Below, one piece after another: positions 17,443-26,446 of a stretch of 48,474 nt of DNA. The position numbers and the translations under genes are program-made. Origin of the DNA: Deltaproteobacteria bacterium (GTDB lineage Bacteria; Desulfobacterota; Binatia; UBA1149; CAITLU01). Numbering within the stretch: the first letter of the stretch is position 1; the number at the start of each line of letters is the position of its first letter. Location of the stretch: positions 1 to 48,474 of the forward strand of contig JACRCR010000232.1 of NCBI GenBank assembly GCA_016218925.1, written 5' to 3'. Under the pieces are notes generated by a model. It searched no databases. It was given only the letters and a program-made list of their open reading frames with translations, and had not been told where the DNA came from.

Positions 17443-17473
17443 CGGCGGGCCGCGCACGAGCGCCGGCCCGCCG
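17443..17473 (+). terminator. Hairpin after the Bax-inhibitor gene
   Basis: CGGCGGGCCG and CGGCCCGCCG form a perfect 10-bp stem with an 11-base loop, beginning ten bases after the stop. There is no T-run, so it is a terminator-like hairpin and not a classical intrinsic terminator. Confidence 0.5.
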
Positions 17474-17605
17474 CAGCGCGCCAAGTCGGCGAAGACCTGC
17501 TCCGATTCGTGCCGATGACGGCGGGCGATCGGCCAGGCGAAGATCCACTCACGAAGGATGGCTGACTCGTTACCGGCATCCTAAGCTAGCGCCGCGGCCG
17601 CTCGC

Positions 17606-17667
17606 ACCGGTGGGGTCACACCCGGCGGGGGGTCGAGTCGCGGCTTGCGATATGTTCCCCCACCGGT
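17606..17667. repeat. 10-bp inverted repeat upstream of the DUF748 gene
   Basis: ACCGGTGGGG at 17606-17615 is repeated inverted at 17658-17667 with a 42-base spacer. It lies 60-120 bp upstream of the DUF748 start in a 294-bp gap that otherwise shows nothing. It could be a distal hairpin or a two-site operator; the role is unknown. Confidence 0.35.
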
Positions 17668-17726
17668 CGGAGATGAGATCGCGCGTGCGCGTGTTCGGCG
17701 CTGCCAGCGATGCAAGGTGAGGCGCG

Positions 17727-20426
17727 ATGAGCGATGAGCAGGCAGGCGTAGCGGGGTCCGAGTCCGAAAGCGGGACCGCGGCGCGGCGCCGGCGCTGGCC
17801 GTGGGTTGTGCTGCTGATCGCGGTCGGGCTCGGGGTGGGCGGTCGGGCAGTGCTCCCACTGGTCGTGGAACGTGGCGCCGCCTATGGCTCGCGTTACTAC
17901 CTGGGTCTCCCCGTTCGGATCGACAACGCTGACTTTTCGCTGATCCACGGCTTGCTCGCGCTCGAAGGCGTCAGCGTGGGCGCCAGGCCGGACGAAATTG
18001 CCCCGCGGGACGCGGCCCTGGATCCTCCGCCCATCGACCCGGCGACGGCGCTGCTGCATTGGGACCGGGTGTCGGTGCGACTGTCGTGGAACGATCTGCG
18101 CGAACACACGTTGCGTGTCACCGAATTGATGCTCGAGTCGCCGTCGGTCCGCGTGGAGCGCGAGAGCGACGGCAAGATCGATCCGCTGCGCTACGCCCGG
18201 CCGGCCGCTGAGCTGCCGGCCGGCGAACCGGCCGCCGAAGAACCTGCCGGCGACGGCGAGTCGCCGCGGTGGAAGATCGCGGTCGACCGGTTCGAGTTGA
18301 GATCTCCCGACGTCGCGATCGTGGATCCGCCGAGCGGCGAGAACCTGCTCGAGTTCTCGCTCGAGCAGTTCGTGCTCGAGAGCGTGGCGGTGCAGAGCGG
18401 TGATTTTTCGCTCGGCGGAATCGGCATCGAAGGGCCGGTGTTGCGCGTGCGCCGGGATCTGGTGCTTGCCGACAAACGCGGGCGATCGCCGTCGGTCGAC
18501 TCGGCGACCGCGCCCGAACCCGCCGCCGCGCCTGCGCCCACCGCCGCGCCTGCGACTTCCACCGCCACGGCGCCGGCGGCTGCGGCCGGCGCCGATGACA
18601 AGCGCGGCTACCGTATCGCCAAGATCGACATAGCGCGCGCCAGGTTCACCTGGGTTACCGACCAGGGACCGCTGGATGTCGCACTGGCGCTGAGGGCTTC
18701 AGATGTCACCATGGATCAGGGCAAGCACTTTCCGCTCGACCTCCAGCTACAGATCGCCGAAGGCAGGATCGCTGTCGCGGGAGACGTCGGGATCCTGCCG
18801 CCGGCCTATCACGGGACGTTCGCCTGGAACGGGCTGCCGTTTCCTCCGCTGCTGCTCGCCGCGCTGCCTCAGTTCGTGCCGTGGCTGCGCTCAGCGGACT
18901 CACGCGGTGATCTGAGGATCGACGTCGATCTGGCCGGCACCGAGGGGCCGCCTGCGCTGCGCATCGCCGGGCGCACGGCGGTAGAGACTCTGGCAATCGC
19001 CGATCCGAGAGGCGAGGAAGCGGCGCTTGGGTGGAAGCAACTCGAAGTGGTCGCGCGCGAGGTGTTGGTGCCGCTCTCCGAGCAGGGCAAGCCGAGCGGA
19101 ACCGCGCGCCTGACATTGGATTCGATCAAGCTGCTCGAGCCCGAGATCCGCTACACGCGGCCATCGCCGGCGCTCGATGCGCTGTTCGGCCGGCCGCCCG
19201 CGGCCGCCGGCGACCAGGATGCTGCCGCCGCGCCGGCCGCCGCGCCCGCCGCCGTGCCCGCCACCGCCGCGCCCGCCGCTGCCGCGACACCACCTCTCGA
19301 GCTTTCGATTGCTTCGCTGGAATTGATCGGCGGCGACCTCGAACTGATCGACAACACCGTGAAGCCGACCGCTCGCTCGCACATCCACGATCTGTCGGTG
19401 TCGGCCAGCGACATCAGGTTCCCGGACCCCGCTGCCGCCGCCATCCGCGTGCGCGCCGGTTTGCCGGAGCCGGCCAGCCTGAGCATCGACGGCGATCTGA
19501 GGGCCGGCAACAACGGTGACTTTACCGTGGTCGTCCAGAAGCTCGACTTGCCGGGCCTGAGTCCCTACGCGGCGGCTGCCGGCGCGACTCTCGATACCGG
19601 CCAGGCATCGGTAAAGACCAAGGTGCGTCTGCGCGGCGGCAGGACCGAACTCGACAACGATCTGCTGCTGCGCAAGCTCGGCGTCTCGCTGCGCGATCCT
19701 GCTTCGTTCGAACGCAGCTTCGGAGTACCGATCGATCTGGCTCTGGCGCTGCTGCGCGATCCGTCGGGCAACATCAAGCTGTCGATCCCGGTGCGAGTCG
19801 ACGAGAAGGGCGCCAGCGTGTCGGTCGGCGCGGTGATCGCCAGCGCGCTGCGCCAGGCACTGATCGGTGCCGTGACGGCGCCGCTCAAGATGCTCGGCGC
19901 GGTGTTCGGCGGCGGCGGCTCGCAGGCAGGCGGGCTCGGCATCGACCCGATTGCGAGCACTCCCGGCAGCGACCAGCTGGCGAAGGGTCAGGAGGGGCGC
20001 ATCGATGCGCTGGTGCAACTGCTCGCGCAGCGCCCCAACCTCGGACTGCTGCTGCGCGGCCGCATCGGCGCAGAGGACCGCCCGCTGGTGGCGCGACAGA
20101 TCCTGACCGAGCGCTGGAAGGCCGGAGAGGGGCTGCCGGACGTGGAAGATTCGGGCTTCCTTGCCCGGCGCCGCATCGGCCAGGCGCTGGTGCGAAGCTC
20201 CGAAGGCAAGAAGGCCGAGCTTTCCGGCGAGGACCAAGCCCTGTACGAACGAACCGTAGCGGCGGTCCAGATTCCGGAGACGCGCCTGGCGGCGCTGGCC
20301 CGGGGTCGCGCCGAACGGGCACGCGCGCTGCTGCTGGCGCAGGGCGTAGCGGTGAGCCGGGTGGCGGTCGGCGATCCCGAAGCCGAAGGCGCGCCTGCGG
20401 TGGTGGTGGGGCTGCAGACGAAGTAG
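17727..20426 (+). CDS. DUF748 / AsmA-like large envelope protein
   Basis: An 899-residue protein. A basic stretch and one transmembrane helix (residues ~22-44) anchor it in the inner membrane; the remainder would be periplasmic. It has the beta-rich DUF748/AsmA-type layout, with repeated elements such as VRIDNADFSLIHGLLALEGV, LTLDSIKLLEPEIRYTR and LRLRGGRTELDNDLLLRKLG. Two Ala/Pro-rich low-complexity linkers (about residues 258-292 and 492-525) separate the blocks. The end (~760-899) resembles an alpha/beta tail with RAEAARAxLLAQGV-type spacing, as in OmpA-like ends. Relatives such as AsmA, YhdP and TamB help move lipids to the outer membrane. It is followed 11 bp later by the PAS gene. Confidence 0.82.
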   Translation: MSDEQAGVAGSESESGTAARRRRWPWVVLLIAVGLGVGGRAVLPLVVERGAAYGSRYYLGLPVRIDNADFSLIHGLLALEGVSVGARPDEIAPRDAALDPPPIDPATALLHWDRVSVRLSWNDLREHTLRVTELMLESPSVRVERESDGKIDPLRYARPAAELPAGEPAAEEPAGDGESPRWKIAVDRFELRSPDVAIVDPPSGENLLEFSLEQFVLESVAVQSGDFSLGGIGIEGPVLRVRRDLVLADKRGRSPSVDSATAPEPAAAPAPTAAPATSTATAPAAAAGADDKRGYRIAKIDIARARFTWVTDQGPLDVALALRASDVTMDQGKHFPLDLQLQIAEGRIAVAGDVGILPPAYHGTFAWNGLPFPPLLLAALPQFVPWLRSADSRGDLRIDVDLAGTEGPPALRIAGRTAVETLAIADPRGEEAALGWKQLEVVAREVLVPLSEQGKPSGTARLTLDSIKLLEPEIRYTRPSPALDALFGRPPAAAGDQDAAAAPAAAPAAVPATAAPAAAATPPLELSIASLELIGGDLELIDNTVKPTARSHIHDLSVSASDIRFPDPAAAAIRVRAGLPEPASLSIDGDLRAGNNGDFTVVVQKLDLPGLSPYAAAAGATLDTGQASVKTKVRLRGGRTELDNDLLLRKLGVSLRDPASFERSFGVPIDLALALLRDPSGNIKLSIPVRVDEKGASVSVGAVIASALRQALIGAVTAPLKMLGAVFGGGGSQAGGLGIDPIASTPGSDQLAKGQEGRIDALVQLLAQRPNLGLLLRGRIGAEDRPLVARQILTERWKAGEGLPDVEDSGFLARRRIGQALVRSSEGKKAELSGEDQALYERTVAAVQIPETRLAALARGRAERARALLLAQGVAVSRVAVGDPEAEGAPAVVVGLQTK

Positions 20427-20437
20427 CTTCCGGGCCG

Positions 20438-22048
20438 ATGGGGAACGAATCGACGCGAGGGGATGTTGCCGGCGTGGAAGACCCGCGTTCGGTGCTGGAC
20501 GCCGGCGGCGGGCCGGACTCTCGGTTCCGTGCGCTCTTCGATTCGCCGTTTCACTACACGGCGCTGCTCGCGCCCGACGGCGAGCTGCTCGACGTCAACC
20601 GTAGAGCGCTCGCCGAAGGCGGGCTACCCCGCGAGGCTGTGCTCGGTCTGCCCTTCTGGGAGCTGGGCTGGTGGGGTGGCTCGCCCGAGGTGCAATCGCG
20701 AGTGCGCCGGGCGATCGCTCGCGCCGCCGGCGGCGAACTGGTTCGCGAAGACGAAGACGTCTGTGAAGACGAGGATTCGCTGTTCGTCGTCGAACTGCTG
20801 CTGGTGCCGGTCCACGACAATCAGGGCCGCGTCGCCTATCTCATCGCGGAGGCCCAGGATGTGACCTGGCGCAAGGAGGCTCAGTCGGCGCTGCGCCTGA
20901 GCGAGGAACGATTTCGCACCGCGATGCGCTTCTCAGCCATCGGCATGGCGCTGGTCGCAACGGACGGACGCTTTGTCGAGGTCAACCACGCGTTGTGCCG
21001 CATCGTCGGTTACACAGAGGACGAGCTGCGGGCCACGGATTTCCAGTCGATCACCCACCCCGACGATCTCGACACCGACGTGGCCTACATGCACGCGATG
21101 CTGCGTCACGAGATCGAGACGTATCAGATGGAGAAGCGCTACTTCCACAAGGACGGACGCGTCATCTGGATTTTGCTCAGTGTCTCGATGGTCAGCGGCA
21201 GCGACGGTGCCCCGCTGCATTTCATTGCCCAGATTCAGGACATCACCGAGCGCAAACAGGTCGAATCGGAGTTGCGTGTCAGCGAAGAGCGTTTTCGTTC
21301 GGCCATGCGCTTCTCCGCCATCGGCATGGCGCTGGTTGCACCTGACGGACGCTTCCTGGAGGTCAACCACGAGCTGTGTCGCATTCTCGGCTACTCCGAG
21401 GACGAACTTCGCGCCAGCGATTTTCAGTCAATCACTCACCCCGACGATATCGAGGCCGGCGTGGCCAATGTTGGTGCGATGCTTCGCCGCGAGATCGAGA
21501 CCTACCGGGCGGAGAAGCGCTACATTCACGGTGACGGGCACGTCGTCTGGGCCACGCTCAACGCGTCGCTGGTCAGAGACAGCGATGGCGCGCCGCTGTA
21601 TTTCGTCTCGCAGATCCAGGATGTCACGGAGAGCAAGCATGTGGAGTCGGCGCTACGCGCGAGCGAGGAGCGCTTTCGCGCGATCATGGGAGGCTCCGCC
21701 GCCGGCATGGCGATGGTTGCGCTGGACGGACACTTCCGCGAAGTCAACTCCGCGTACTGCCGCATCCTCGGCTACACCGAGGCTGAACTTCGGATGACCA
21801 ATGTTCAGTCAATTTCCCACCCCGACGATCTCGCGGAGGAGTTGGTCTACATCAACGCGATGCTGCGTCGTGAGCGCGAGATGTATCAGATGGAGAAGCG
21901 GTTCTTTCACAAGGATGGGCGCCTGATCTGGATTCTGGCGAGCGTTTCGATGCTCGTGGACACCGATGGGGCCACTCTCTATTTCGTCTCCCAGATCGAC
22001 GACATCACCGCGCGCAAGCAGGCAGAGCTGCAGAGGCCGCGCGACTGA
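20438..22048 (+). CDS. Multi-PAS sensory protein without an output domain
   Basis: A 536-residue protein built of four PAS domains. The first (residues ~28-147) is divergent and contains a run of acidic residues. The other three follow with a strict 127-residue period, starting at SEERF at positions 155, 282 and 409. Each ends in a PAC-like I(Q/D)D(I/V)T stretch. The protein stops 15 residues after the last PAC motif. No histidine kinase, GGDEF, EAL or HTH part exists, and none follows on this strand. PAS domains bind haem, flavin or small ligands; no haem-ligating residue is obvious. Its stop is seven bases before the sterol-reductase-like gene, so the two are probably co-transcribed. Confidence 0.9.
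   Translation: MGNESTRGDVAGVEDPRSVLDAGGGPDSRFRALFDSPFHYTALLAPDGELLDVNRRALAEGGLPREAVLGLPFWELGWWGGSPEVQSRVRRAIARAAGGELVREDEDVCEDEDSLFVVELLLVPVHDNQGRVAYLIAEAQDVTWRKEAQSALRLSEERFRTAMRFSAIGMALVATDGRFVEVNHALCRIVGYTEDELRATDFQSITHPDDLDTDVAYMHAMLRHEIETYQMEKRYFHKDGRVIWILLSVSMVSGSDGAPLHFIAQIQDITERKQVESELRVSEERFRSAMRFSAIGMALVAPDGRFLEVNHELCRILGYSEDELRASDFQSITHPDDIEAGVANVGAMLRREIETYRAEKRYIHGDGHVVWATLNASLVRDSDGAPLYFVSQIQDVTESKHVESALRASEERFRAIMGGSAAGMAMVALDGHFREVNSAYCRILGYTEAELRMTNVQSISHPDDLAEELVYINAMLRREREMYQMEKRFFHKDGRLIWILASVSMLVDTDGATLYFVSQIDDITARKQAELQRPRD
20898..22040 (+). repeat. Three tandem 381-bp PAS-coding repeats
   Basis: The stretch encoding SEERF...ATDGRF recurs with an exact 381-bp offset (for example tctcagccat at 20931 and tctccgccat at 21312, with the matching block at 21693). 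DNA identity is visibly high between units, especially the first two, pointing to internal duplication inside the gene. Confidence 0.85.
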
Positions 22049-22055
22049 CGGCGGC

Positions 22056-23204
22056 ATGGCCGGCCGCTGGCTGGACCGTGCCGCGAGCGTCGCCGCGTCG
22101 GGCCTCGACCGAGGAATTGAGCGAATCATGCCGCCGCTGCTCTGGCCCGCGCTGATCTATTTCGTCGTCGGGGTTCTGTACTTGCTGGTGCCGGCGCGCT
22201 GGGTCGACGGATACGTAGTGGACGGCGCCACCGGCGCGAAGCTGCGCTACCGGCTGAACGGACTGCGAGTGGCCGTCGTGGCGGTGGTCTGCTGGGCGGC
22301 GATCTGCCGCCAGGGCTGGCTTGCCTGGGACGCTTTCTACCTGCACCGCGTGGAGATGACCGCCGGGGCCTGCCTGCTCGGATTGCTGTTCACGCTCGCG
22401 ATCGTGCTGACTGCGCCGCCGGTCGCCTCGAGCAAGCTGCCAAGGGATCTGTACCTGGGGCGGTTGGAGAACCCGCGATGGGGCGGCGGGTTGGTGGATG
22501 CCAAGGTGGTTCTCTACCTGCTCGGCGCCGTTATGCTCGAATTGAACGTATTGTCGTTTACGGCGCACCATCTTCTCGTCAATTCGGGGGATCCGTCAGC
22601 CGGCGTCTACCTGTACGCGTTGTTGTTCTCGTTGTTCGTTGCCGACTACCTCGCTTTCGAGGAGGTACACCTCTACACGTACGACTTCATGGCCGAGCGG
22701 GTGGGCTTCAAGCTCGGTTGGGGTTGTTTGGCTTTCTATCCGTTCTTCTACTGCGTCGGGTTGTGGGGATTGGCCGAGGCACCGAACCCGCACACGCCGG
22801 CGGCGGTGCTGGCGCTCTTTGCGGCGACGTTCGTGGCCGGATGGGTGCTGTCGCGCGGCGCCAACCTGCAGAAGTTCCAGTTCAAGCGTGATCCCGGCGC
22901 CAAGGCCTTTGGTCTGATCGACCCGGCAGCCATCAGCGGCGGCGGCAAACACGTGCTGGCGGGCGGGTTCTGGGGACTCTCACGTCACATCAACTACCTG
23001 GGCGAGATCTTGATGGCCGTGGGCCTGACACTCAGCCTTGGGTATCCGCTCGCGCTGGCGCCGTGGCTCTACCCGCTCTACTACGTGGCCCTGCTGCTGC
23101 CGCGCCAAGCCGATGACGACCGTCGCTGCGCCGCTCGCTACGGGGAACTGTGGCAGGAGTACCGGCGCCGCGTGCCGTACCGCATCGTTCCATACCTGTA
23201 CTGA
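22056..23204 (+). CDS. ERG4/ERG24-family sterol-reductase homologue
   Basis: A 382-residue multispanning membrane protein of the C14-sterol-reductase/lamin-B-receptor family. Signature regions are DLYLGRLENPRWGGGLVDAK (family signature 1 region), the EEVHLYTYDFMAERVGFKLG stretch, FWGLSRHINYLGE (the RHxNYxG signature 2) and the C-terminal block RQADDDRRCAARYG followed by RRVPYRIVPYLY. These enzymes use NADPH to reduce sterol double bonds. No oxidosqualene cyclase or other sterol gene is in the window, so the substrate may be a non-sterol isoprenoid. The ATG at 22056 is chosen. It follows the PAS gene by seven bases. Confidence 0.9.
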   Translation: MAGRWLDRAASVAASGLDRGIERIMPPLLWPALIYFVVGVLYLLVPARWVDGYVVDGATGAKLRYRLNGLRVAVVAVVCWAAICRQGWLAWDAFYLHRVEMTAGACLLGLLFTLAIVLTAPPVASSKLPRDLYLGRLENPRWGGGLVDAKVVLYLLGAVMLELNVLSFTAHHLLVNSGDPSAGVYLYALLFSLFVADYLAFEEVHLYTYDFMAERVGFKLGWGCLAFYPFFYCVGLWGLAEAPNPHTPAAVLALFAATFVAGWVLSRGANLQKFQFKRDPGAKAFGLIDPAAISGGGKHVLAGGFWGLSRHINYLGEILMAVGLTLSLGYPLALAPWLYPLYYVALLLPRQADDDRRCAARYGELWQEYRRRVPYRIVPYLY

Positions 23205-23343
23205 CCCACGGGCGAGCCGGTTCTGGGGCCGGCGCCGCGCGTGCCATCGCGCAGACCGCGCTTGTCGCGGCTGCGAGAAGCGGCGATATTCCGGCCCCAG
23301 CGCCCTGCCGAGTATTTCGGCCCGCAACCACAGCGAGGAGACC

Positions 23344-24285
23344 ATGATCTACAACACCATTCTGGACACCATCGGCCGCACCCCCGTGGTGCGCATTCAG
23401 CGCCTGGCGCCTGCGCACGTGACGATGTTCGTCAAGTGCGAGTTCTTCAACCCGCTGTCTTCGGTAAAGGATCGTCTGGCGATCGCGATCATCGAGGACG
23501 CCGAGCGCAGTGGTGCGCTGACGCCGGGGCAGACCGTGGTCGAGGCCACTTCCGGCAACACCGGCATCGCACTTGCGATGGTGTGCGCCGCCAAGGGCTA
23601 TCCGTTCGTCGCCACGATGGTCGAGACCTTCTCGGTCGAGCGCCGCAAGATCATGCGAGCGCTCGGTGCCAAAGTCATCCTGACGCCGGCGGCCGAGCGC
23701 GGCACCGGCATGGTGCGCAAGGCCGAAGAACTGGCCAAGAAACACGGTTGGTTCCTGGCGCGCCAGTTCGAGAATCCGGCCAATCCTGCTTACCACCGCA
23801 ACACGACCGGTCCCGAGATCCTGCGCGACTTTGCCGACGCCCGTCTCGACTACTGGGTGACGGGCTGGGGCACCGGTGGGACGCTGACCGGCGCGGGCCA
23901 GATGATCAAGGCGGCGCGTCCGTCGGTGCGCATCATCGCGGCCGAGCCCGAGAAGGCGCCGCTGCTCTCGGGCGGCGAGTTCACGCCGCACGCCATTCAG
24001 GGCTGGACCCCGGACTTCGTGCCCGCGGTGCTCGACCGCTCGGTTGCAGATCAGATCCTCAAGGTCAGCGATGCGGCGGCGATCCAGGCCGCCAAGGACC
24101 TGGCGCAGCGTGAAGGAATCTTCTGCGGCATCTCGTCGGGTGGAACCTTTGCCGCAGCGCTCGCGGTCGCGGCCGACGCGCCCAAGGGATCGGTACTGCT
24201 GGCGATGCTGCCGGACACCGCCGAGCGTTATCTGTCGACGCCGCTGTTCGCCGGCATCAACGAAGGCTCCGATCCAGAGCCCTGA
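23344..24285 (+). CDS. cysK: Cysteine synthase (O-acetylserine sulfhydrylase)
   Basis: A 313-residue PLP enzyme of the beta-family. PLP-binding Lys42 lies in LSSVKDR, the substrate loop TSGNTG is at residues 69-74, and the phosphate-binding glycine loop GWGTGGTLTGAG is near 177. It forms L-cysteine from O-acetylserine and sulfide. TVEATSGNTG and GISSGGTFAAAL match CysK/CysM; cystathionine beta-synthase-like function is possible but no CBS regulatory domains are present. A GGAG precedes the ATG at 23344, which sets the start despite an open frame back to 23038. Confidence 0.94.
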   Translation: MIYNTILDTIGRTPVVRIQRLAPAHVTMFVKCEFFNPLSSVKDRLAIAIIEDAERSGALTPGQTVVEATSGNTGIALAMVCAAKGYPFVATMVETFSVERRKIMRALGAKVILTPAAERGTGMVRKAEELAKKHGWFLARQFENPANPAYHRNTTGPEILRDFADARLDYWVTGWGTGGTLTGAGQMIKAARPSVRIIAAEPEKAPLLSGGEFTPHAIQGWTPDFVPAVLDRSVADQILKVSDAAAIQAAKDLAQREGIFCGISSGGTFAAALAVAADAPKGSVLLAMLPDTAERYLSTPLFAGINEGSDPEP

Positions 24286-24291
24286 GCTGCC

Positions 24292-25443
24292 GTGGGGCTG
24301 GTCCAGGAACTGAGCGCCGCTGCCAGGCGTTGGAAGCAGGTGCGCGCGGTCGGCGCGGCTCCGGTGCCCGACCGCATTGCGTTTCGCGAAAGCCTCGAGG
24401 GCGTGCTCGGGACGCTACCGGCGCTCGACTATTCGTTCGTCGAACTCGATGCCGAGCGTCCGCCCTGGACCGACACCGGAATCGAACTCGAAGCCGGCGA
24501 AGAGGTGACGCTGCTCGCGTGCGGCAGGGTTTACATGTCGCGGCTTCTCGACGTCTGGGTCGGGCCTCAGTTCCAGCTCTGGGCACGCGTGGGCGAGAAC
24601 GGCGAGATCTTCAACGGAACGCGTGCGAGCCACACCTTCGTGGCCGTGCAGCGCGGGCGCCTGTTCCTGGCCGGCCAGTTTCCCGGACGCTGGGGAGACC
24701 GAAGCGGACGCATCGCCAGCGACCTGCGGGCGTATCGCAAGGCGAGCGGCGGTCTCACCGTGTTCGCGATCCGCTGGAACGGCGCTGCCGCAGACGGCCT
24801 GGCGCGGCTGCGGCAGCGGGCCGAAGAAGGCGGTCAGCACGAACTCGCAGCCGAACTCGCCTGCGAGGCTGAGCGTCTTCGCAATCCGCCGCTGCCACCA
24901 CCGGGATGGAAGTACCTGTGGTTCCTCGGCGACTCCGACATCTACGCTCAGAGCGGTGACACCATCACCTGCTGCACCGAAGGCAACGTCGGCATTCTGC
25001 AGAAGGACGCGGCGCTGGCGCTGACTCCCGATACGCGCCTGTTGTGGGACTGGAAGGTCGACGCGCTGCCGTCGCAGACGGCCGAGAACGCGGTGGTGGC
25101 CCACGACTACCTGAGCATCGCGGTAGAGTTCAACGACGGCCGCGACATCACCTACCACTGGAGCAAGGAACTCAGACCCGAGACCGGTTACTGGTGCCCT
25201 CTGGAAGGCTGGAAGGATCGCGAGTACCACGTCGTCGTCAGGTCGGGAGACCACGGCCTGGGCGCGTGGCTGTCGGAGAACCGCAACCTCTTCGAAGACT
25301 ACCGCATGCACATCGGCACCCCGCCCGCCCGCATCGTGCGCGTGTGGCTGATCGCCAACAGCGTTTTTCAGCGCCGGCGCGGCGTGTGCGCCTACCGCGG
25401 CATCCGCCTGAGTACCGGCTCATCACAGATGGTGGTGTGCTGA
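24292..25443 (+). CDS. Two-domain protein: lectin-like N-terminal region plus DUF3047-like C-terminal domain
   Basis: A 383-residue protein without signal peptide. Residues ~55-165 form a beta-rich domain with WTDTGIELEAGEEVTLLACG, a repeated Gly/aromatic pattern and GRLFLAGQFPGRWGDRSGRI. This layout recalls PA-IL (LecA)-type sugar-binding folds, a low-confidence resemblance. Residues ~205-375 resemble DUF3047: LLWDWKVDALPSQTAEN, LSIAVEFNDGRDITYHWSK and PARIVRVWLIANS. The GTG start lies six bases after the cysK stop, so it is probably co-transcribed with cysK. The function is unknown. Confidence 0.65.
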   Translation: MGLVQELSAAARRWKQVRAVGAAPVPDRIAFRESLEGVLGTLPALDYSFVELDAERPPWTDTGIELEAGEEVTLLACGRVYMSRLLDVWVGPQFQLWARVGENGEIFNGTRASHTFVAVQRGRLFLAGQFPGRWGDRSGRIASDLRAYRKASGGLTVFAIRWNGAAADGLARLRQRAEEGGQHELAAELACEAERLRNPPLPPPGWKYLWFLGDSDIYAQSGDTITCCTEGNVGILQKDAALALTPDTRLLWDWKVDALPSQTAENAVVAHDYLSIAVEFNDGRDITYHWSKELRPETGYWCPLEGWKDREYHVVVRSGDHGLGAWLSENRNLFEDYRMHIGTPPARIVRVWLIANSVFQRRRGVCAYRGIRLSTGSSQMVVC

Positions 25444-25495
25444 ACCGCGGCTGCTTTGCGGCCGGCAGCCTTGACCCATCCGACAGGAGATTCCC

Positions 25496-26446
25496 ATGAA
25501 CGACTCTCGTCCCGCGCCTCTTCGCAGCCGTGTCGCCGAAATGCTCGGCGTCGACTACCCGATCGTGCAGGCGCCGATGGGGTGGATTGCGCGCGCGCAG
25601 CTCGCGTCGGCGGTGTCGGAGGCCGGCGGGCTCGGCATCATCGAGACTTCCTCGGGTGAGCTCGACGCGGTTCGCGACGAGATACGCAAGATGCGCGATC
25701 TGACCGACAAGCCATTCGGCGTCAACATCGCGCAGATGTTCGTGCGCGACCCGGCAATCGTCGAGTTCGTCGTCGCTCAGGGCGTGAGGTTCGTCAGCAC
25801 CTCGGCCGGCGATCCGCGCCAGTACACCAAAGTGCTCAAGGACGCGGGGCTCACGGTCTTCCACGTGGTGCCGAGTCTGTCGGCGGCGCTGAAGGCGGTG
25901 GAGGCCGGGGTCGACGGTCTGATCGTCGAAGGCGGCGAAGGCGGCGGTTTCAAGAATCCGCGCGACGTGGCCACGATGGTGCTGCTGCCGCTGGTGTGTT
26001 CCAAGGCCGGTGTGCCGGTGATCGCGGCCGGCGGTATCTGCGACGGGCAGACGATGGCGGCCGCGTTCGCGCTCGGCGCCGAAGGAGTGCAGATCGGCAC
26101 GCGGATGGTTTCAGCCGCCGAGTCGCCGGTGCACGACAACTTCAAACGTGCGATCTGCGAGGCCTCCGAGACCGACACCGTTTTCCTGAACCGCCGCAGC
26201 CGACCGGGGCTGCGCGCGCTGCGCACCGCGCTCACCGAGAAACTCGAACTGGACGAGAGCGTGCCGCTCTCGTTGTTCGGCCGCATTCTCGAGCTTTACT
26301 TCGGCGGCGACATGGAAGCTTCGATCGCACTGTCGGGGCAGGTGGCGGGCCGCATCGAGAGCGTCGCGCCGGTGCGCGAGATTCTGTGGGAGATGGTACG
26401 CGGGTTTCGCGAGACGGCGGCGGCGCTGGCCGTACGCGCGGCGTAG
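25496..26446 (+). CDS. Nitronate-monooxygenase-like FMN TIM-barrel protein
   Basis: A 316-residue protein of the NMO/2-nitropropane dioxygenase/FabK family. Conserved FMN-binding parts are IVQAPMGWIA at the N-terminus, PFGVNIAQMF, VIAAGGICDG and GAEGVQIGTRM. In typical NMOs the loop EGxEAGGH carries the catalytic His; here the loop is EGGEGGGFKNPRD with Phe in place of His. The protein is thus probably a flavin oxidoreductase of another kind, perhaps acting on enoyl-acyl or keto substrates. A GGAG lies before the ATG. The gene follows the DUF3047-like gene by 52 bp. Confidence 0.85.
   Translation: MNDSRPAPLRSRVAEMLGVDYPIVQAPMGWIARAQLASAVSEAGGLGIIETSSGELDAVRDEIRKMRDLTDKPFGVNIAQMFVRDPAIVEFVVAQGVRFVSTSAGDPRQYTKVLKDAGLTVFHVVPSLSAALKAVEAGVDGLIVEGGEGGGFKNPRDVATMVLLPLVCSKAGVPVIAAGGICDGQTMAAAFALGAEGVQIGTRMVSAAESPVHDNFKRAICEASETDTVFLNRRSRPGLRALRTALTEKLELDESVPLSLFGRILELYFGGDMEASIALSGQVAGRIESVAPVREILWEMVRGFRETAAALAVRAA

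Noticed and set aside
18520-19300. Low-complexity GCC/GCG tracts as a possible functional repeat
   Set aside because: They encode Ala/Pro linkers inside the DUF748-like protein and are typical of such linkers.
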